Source of the DNA: an uncultured Eubacteriales bacterium | GTDB taxonomy: Bacteria > Bacillota > Clostridia > Christensenellales > Aristaeellaceae | Length of the DNA stretch: 7,349 bases | Reading direction: 5' to 3' | NCBI GenBank assembly: GCA_900548125.1 | Contig: URJN01000107.1 | Span: 1 to 7,349 of the forward strand | In this document: one piece after another, positions 6,701 to 7,349 of the stretch | How the letters are laid out: the number at the start of each line of letters is the position of its first letter | How positions within the stretch are numbered: position 1 is the stretch's first letter | Program-made: the position numbers and the translations under genes | Notes under the pieces: generated by a model | The model's input: the letters and a program-made list of their open reading frames with translations, nothing else | Databases searched by the model: none | Told to the model about the DNA's origin: nothing

Positions 6701-7286
6701 AGCCCGCCTGAGCGAGCTGATCGAGGGACCCGACCACGGGCTTGCTTCCGACGGTCAGCACGTGCGCATGGGCGGCATGCTGACTGAATTCCGCCAGAAA
6801 GCGACCAAAGCGGGCAACCTGATGGGCTTCGTCACGCTCGAAGACCTGACGGGAACCATCGAAGCGCTCGTCTTTCCGAAGGTGCTTGAGCGCGTCAGCA
6901 CAGAACTGACGCCGGATACCGCCGTCATCCTCGGCGGCAGGCTCTCCATCCGCGAGGAAGAAGAACCGAAGCTGCTGCTGGATACGGTCGAGCCGCTTTA
7001 TACGGATGCGGAGCTGGAGCAGATGGAAGCCCAAGGCACGATTTTGCCTACAGCCAGACAGGTTCTTCCCGGAAATACGCTTTACCTGCGCATTCCCAGC
7101 GACAGCGCGATTTCCATGATCACCCCCGTTTTGCAGCGTTCGCCGGGCGCGGTTACGGTCGTCCTTTATATCGAAAGCACGGGCGCAAAACTGCGCGCCC
7201 CGCAGAGCCTTTTCGTTTCCCCCACACAGGAATTGATTCACAACCTTTCGGATATGCTGGGCGCGAAAAACGTCGTGTTGAAATAA
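3780..7286 (+). CDS. dnaE: DNA polymerase III alpha subunit (DnaE1 type)
   Basis: This is the catalytic 5'-3' DNA-synthesis subunit of the replicative polymerase. At 1168 residues it is full length, close to E. coli DnaE. The PHP domain spans about 1-270, with the metal-site residues His7, His9, Asp16, His41, Glu66, His87, Cys137, Asp205 and His207 all present, unlike the degenerate PHP of E. coli. The polymerase core has the glycine-rich GPGRGSGAGS near 353-363, PDIDVDF with catalytic Asp396 and Asp398, and Asp548 in KMDFLGLRT. RHASTHAAGV, MVYQEQVMQI and FNKSHAAAYGVVA are further family signatures. A helix-hairpin-helix lies near 826-880. QMSLF (916-920) is a beta-clamp-binding motif. An OB domain occupies about 997-1070. 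The ATG at 3780 has AAGGAG 9 nt upstream, and the protein starts at the canonical AHLHLHTEYSLLDG. Many Bacillota use PolC as main replicase beside a DnaE; whether this genome has PolC cannot be seen here. Confidence 0.98.
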   Translation: MAFAHLHLHTEYSLLDGANRIGPLLDRIKELGMDACAITDHGAMYGVVDFYTEAKKRGIHPVIGCEIYVCDNMDDRSAANGMRAMNHLILLCETQEGYQNLTKLVSEGWTRGFYYRPRVDMATLRKYAGGLIASSACLSGRLDKLLLDGNFEAACAHAREMESIFGKGNYFVEIMDHGIEDEKRVLPLLVQVSQETGIPLIATNDCHYLTREDADAQEVLMCIQTGKTLDDTNRMRMETRELYVKSEEEMRRVFPEYAEALERTEKIAKRCHVDFVFGETKLPRFPTEAGETSEQMFRRLCEKGLAERYQPITQEARERMDYEIGVISKMGYVDYFLIVWDFINYARSQGIVVGPGRGSGAGSIVAYCMYITQLDPLRYSLLFERFLNPERVSMPDIDVDFCYERRQEVIDYVARRYGADHVSQIITFGTMSARAVVRDVGRVLGYPYAEVDAVSKSIPFELNMTLSRALDISPELKKNYQEDARVKRLIDTSRALEGLPRHASTHAAGVLITDKPVTDYVPLQRNDEVITTQFPMGTIEKLGLLKMDFLGLRTLTVIRDALDLMRDAGVDMKAEDIPLDDQAVYDMISEGETDGVFQLESGGMRSFLSNMKPQNFEDIIAAISLYRPGPMDSIPRYIEGKNNPESIHYLHPKLKPILDVTYGCMVYQEQVMQIVRDLAGYSYGRSDLVRRAMAKKKHDVMAKEREIFINGLEEDGKVVVPGCVRNGVSAEIASQLFDEMTAFASYAFNKSHAAAYGVVAVRTGWLKQHYPVQFFAALLNSVSSDSGKVAEYSQYCRKHDIPLLPPDINQSVRKFSVGKNAQGVSGIRFGLGAIKSCGDKAIDSIIEQRRKGGAYKDIFDFCQRMDTEQVNKRVVESLILSGAMDCTGAKRTQLMAVYESALDGANHNRRNNVRGQMSLFGDGMLEDVTPTLPDIPEYNLRTMLSLEKNVTGLYISGHPLGDYAKSLAALSMNTARLSELIEGPDHGLASDGQHVRMGGMLTEFRQKATKAGNLMGFVTLEDLTGTIEALVFPKVLERVSTELTPDTAVILGGRLSIREEEEPKLLLDTVEPLYTDAELEQMEAQGTILPTARQVLPGNTLYLRIPSDSAISMITPVLQRSPGAVTVVLYIESTGAKLRAPQSLFVSPTQELIHNLSDMLGAKNVVLK

Positions 7287-7326
7287 AACAACTTTCCGTG
7301 TTGACGTGTGAAGAGGAGGAAGAAAC

Positions 7327-7349
7327 GTGAGCAAGCAAAACACGCATTC
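7327..7349 (+). CDS. Start of a further gene, cut by the window edge
   Basis: A GTG at 7327 is preceded by GGAGGA (7315-7320) at 6-nt spacing and opens a frame reading M-S-K-Q-N-T-H before the sequence ends. It lies 40 nt after the dnaE stop with no terminator between, so it is probably cotranscribed with dnaE. In many Clostridia the gene after dnaE is 6-phosphofructokinase (pfkA). The seven residues visible neither confirm nor exclude that, and the product is left unnamed. Confidence 0.6.

Noticed and set aside
7287..7326. Terminator or promoter after dnaE
   Set aside because: Only a 4-bp CAAC/GTTG pairing without a T-run is present, and TTGACG at 7301 has no -10 box within the available sequence.
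5727..7343. Long open frame (538 codons) on the minus strand opposite dnaE
   Set aside because: It is the mirror of a fully conserved dnaE, lacks recognisable protein motifs, and long antisense frames are common in GC-rich genes. dnaE explains the sequence.

Overview
The window looks like a stretch of chromosomal housekeeping DNA from a moderately GC-rich Bacillota bacterium, probably a Clostridia/Oscillospiraceae-type anaerobe. This is inferred from four things: Gram-positive style Shine-Dalgarno sites (AAGGAG, GGAGG) ahead of most genes; a PF12822-type ECF transporter S component; a type III rather than type I/II pantothenate kinase; and a DnaE1-type polymerase with an intact PHP domain. 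No mobile element, CRISPR array, tRNA or rRNA is visible.

Left half, minus strand, reading right to left. A good sigma-70/A-type promoter (2952-2980) drives a roughly 118-nt leader that can fold into several hairpins. It is followed by three co-directional genes with short gaps (29 and 56 nt): an ECF S component that is probably a pantothenate transporter (2189-2827), type III pantothenate kinase coaX (1388-2158) and ACT-domain homoserine dehydrogenase hom (66-1331). The unit ends in a hairpin plus T-run terminator (15-40). The first two genes fit together as uptake and phosphorylation of pantothenate, the first committed step of CoA synthesis. The third makes homoserine, the branch point to Met and Thr, so the unit joins cofactor supply with aspartate-family amino acid synthesis.

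Middle, 2828-3165. This 338-bp divergent regulatory region contains two back-to-back promoters, each TACAAT with a 17-nt spacer, and no convincing gene. Each promoter fires into a leader that can form a hairpin very near its predicted 5' end.

Right half, plus strand. A consensus TTGACA-17-TACAAT promoter (3063-3091) precedes a small membrane-anchored or lipoprotein-like protein of unknown function (3166-3711). After 68 nt comes a full-length DNA polymerase III alpha subunit, dnaE (3780-7286), with PHP, catalytic Asp triad, helix-hairpin-helix, clamp-binding QMSLF and OB segments all readable. The first eight codons of another gene, with a strong ribosome site and a GTG start, run off the right edge (7327).

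The genes themselves are ordinary. I found no new protein system. The parts most worth a second look are the structured leader ahead of the transporter-coaX-hom unit and the unknown exported protein placed upstream of dnaE.
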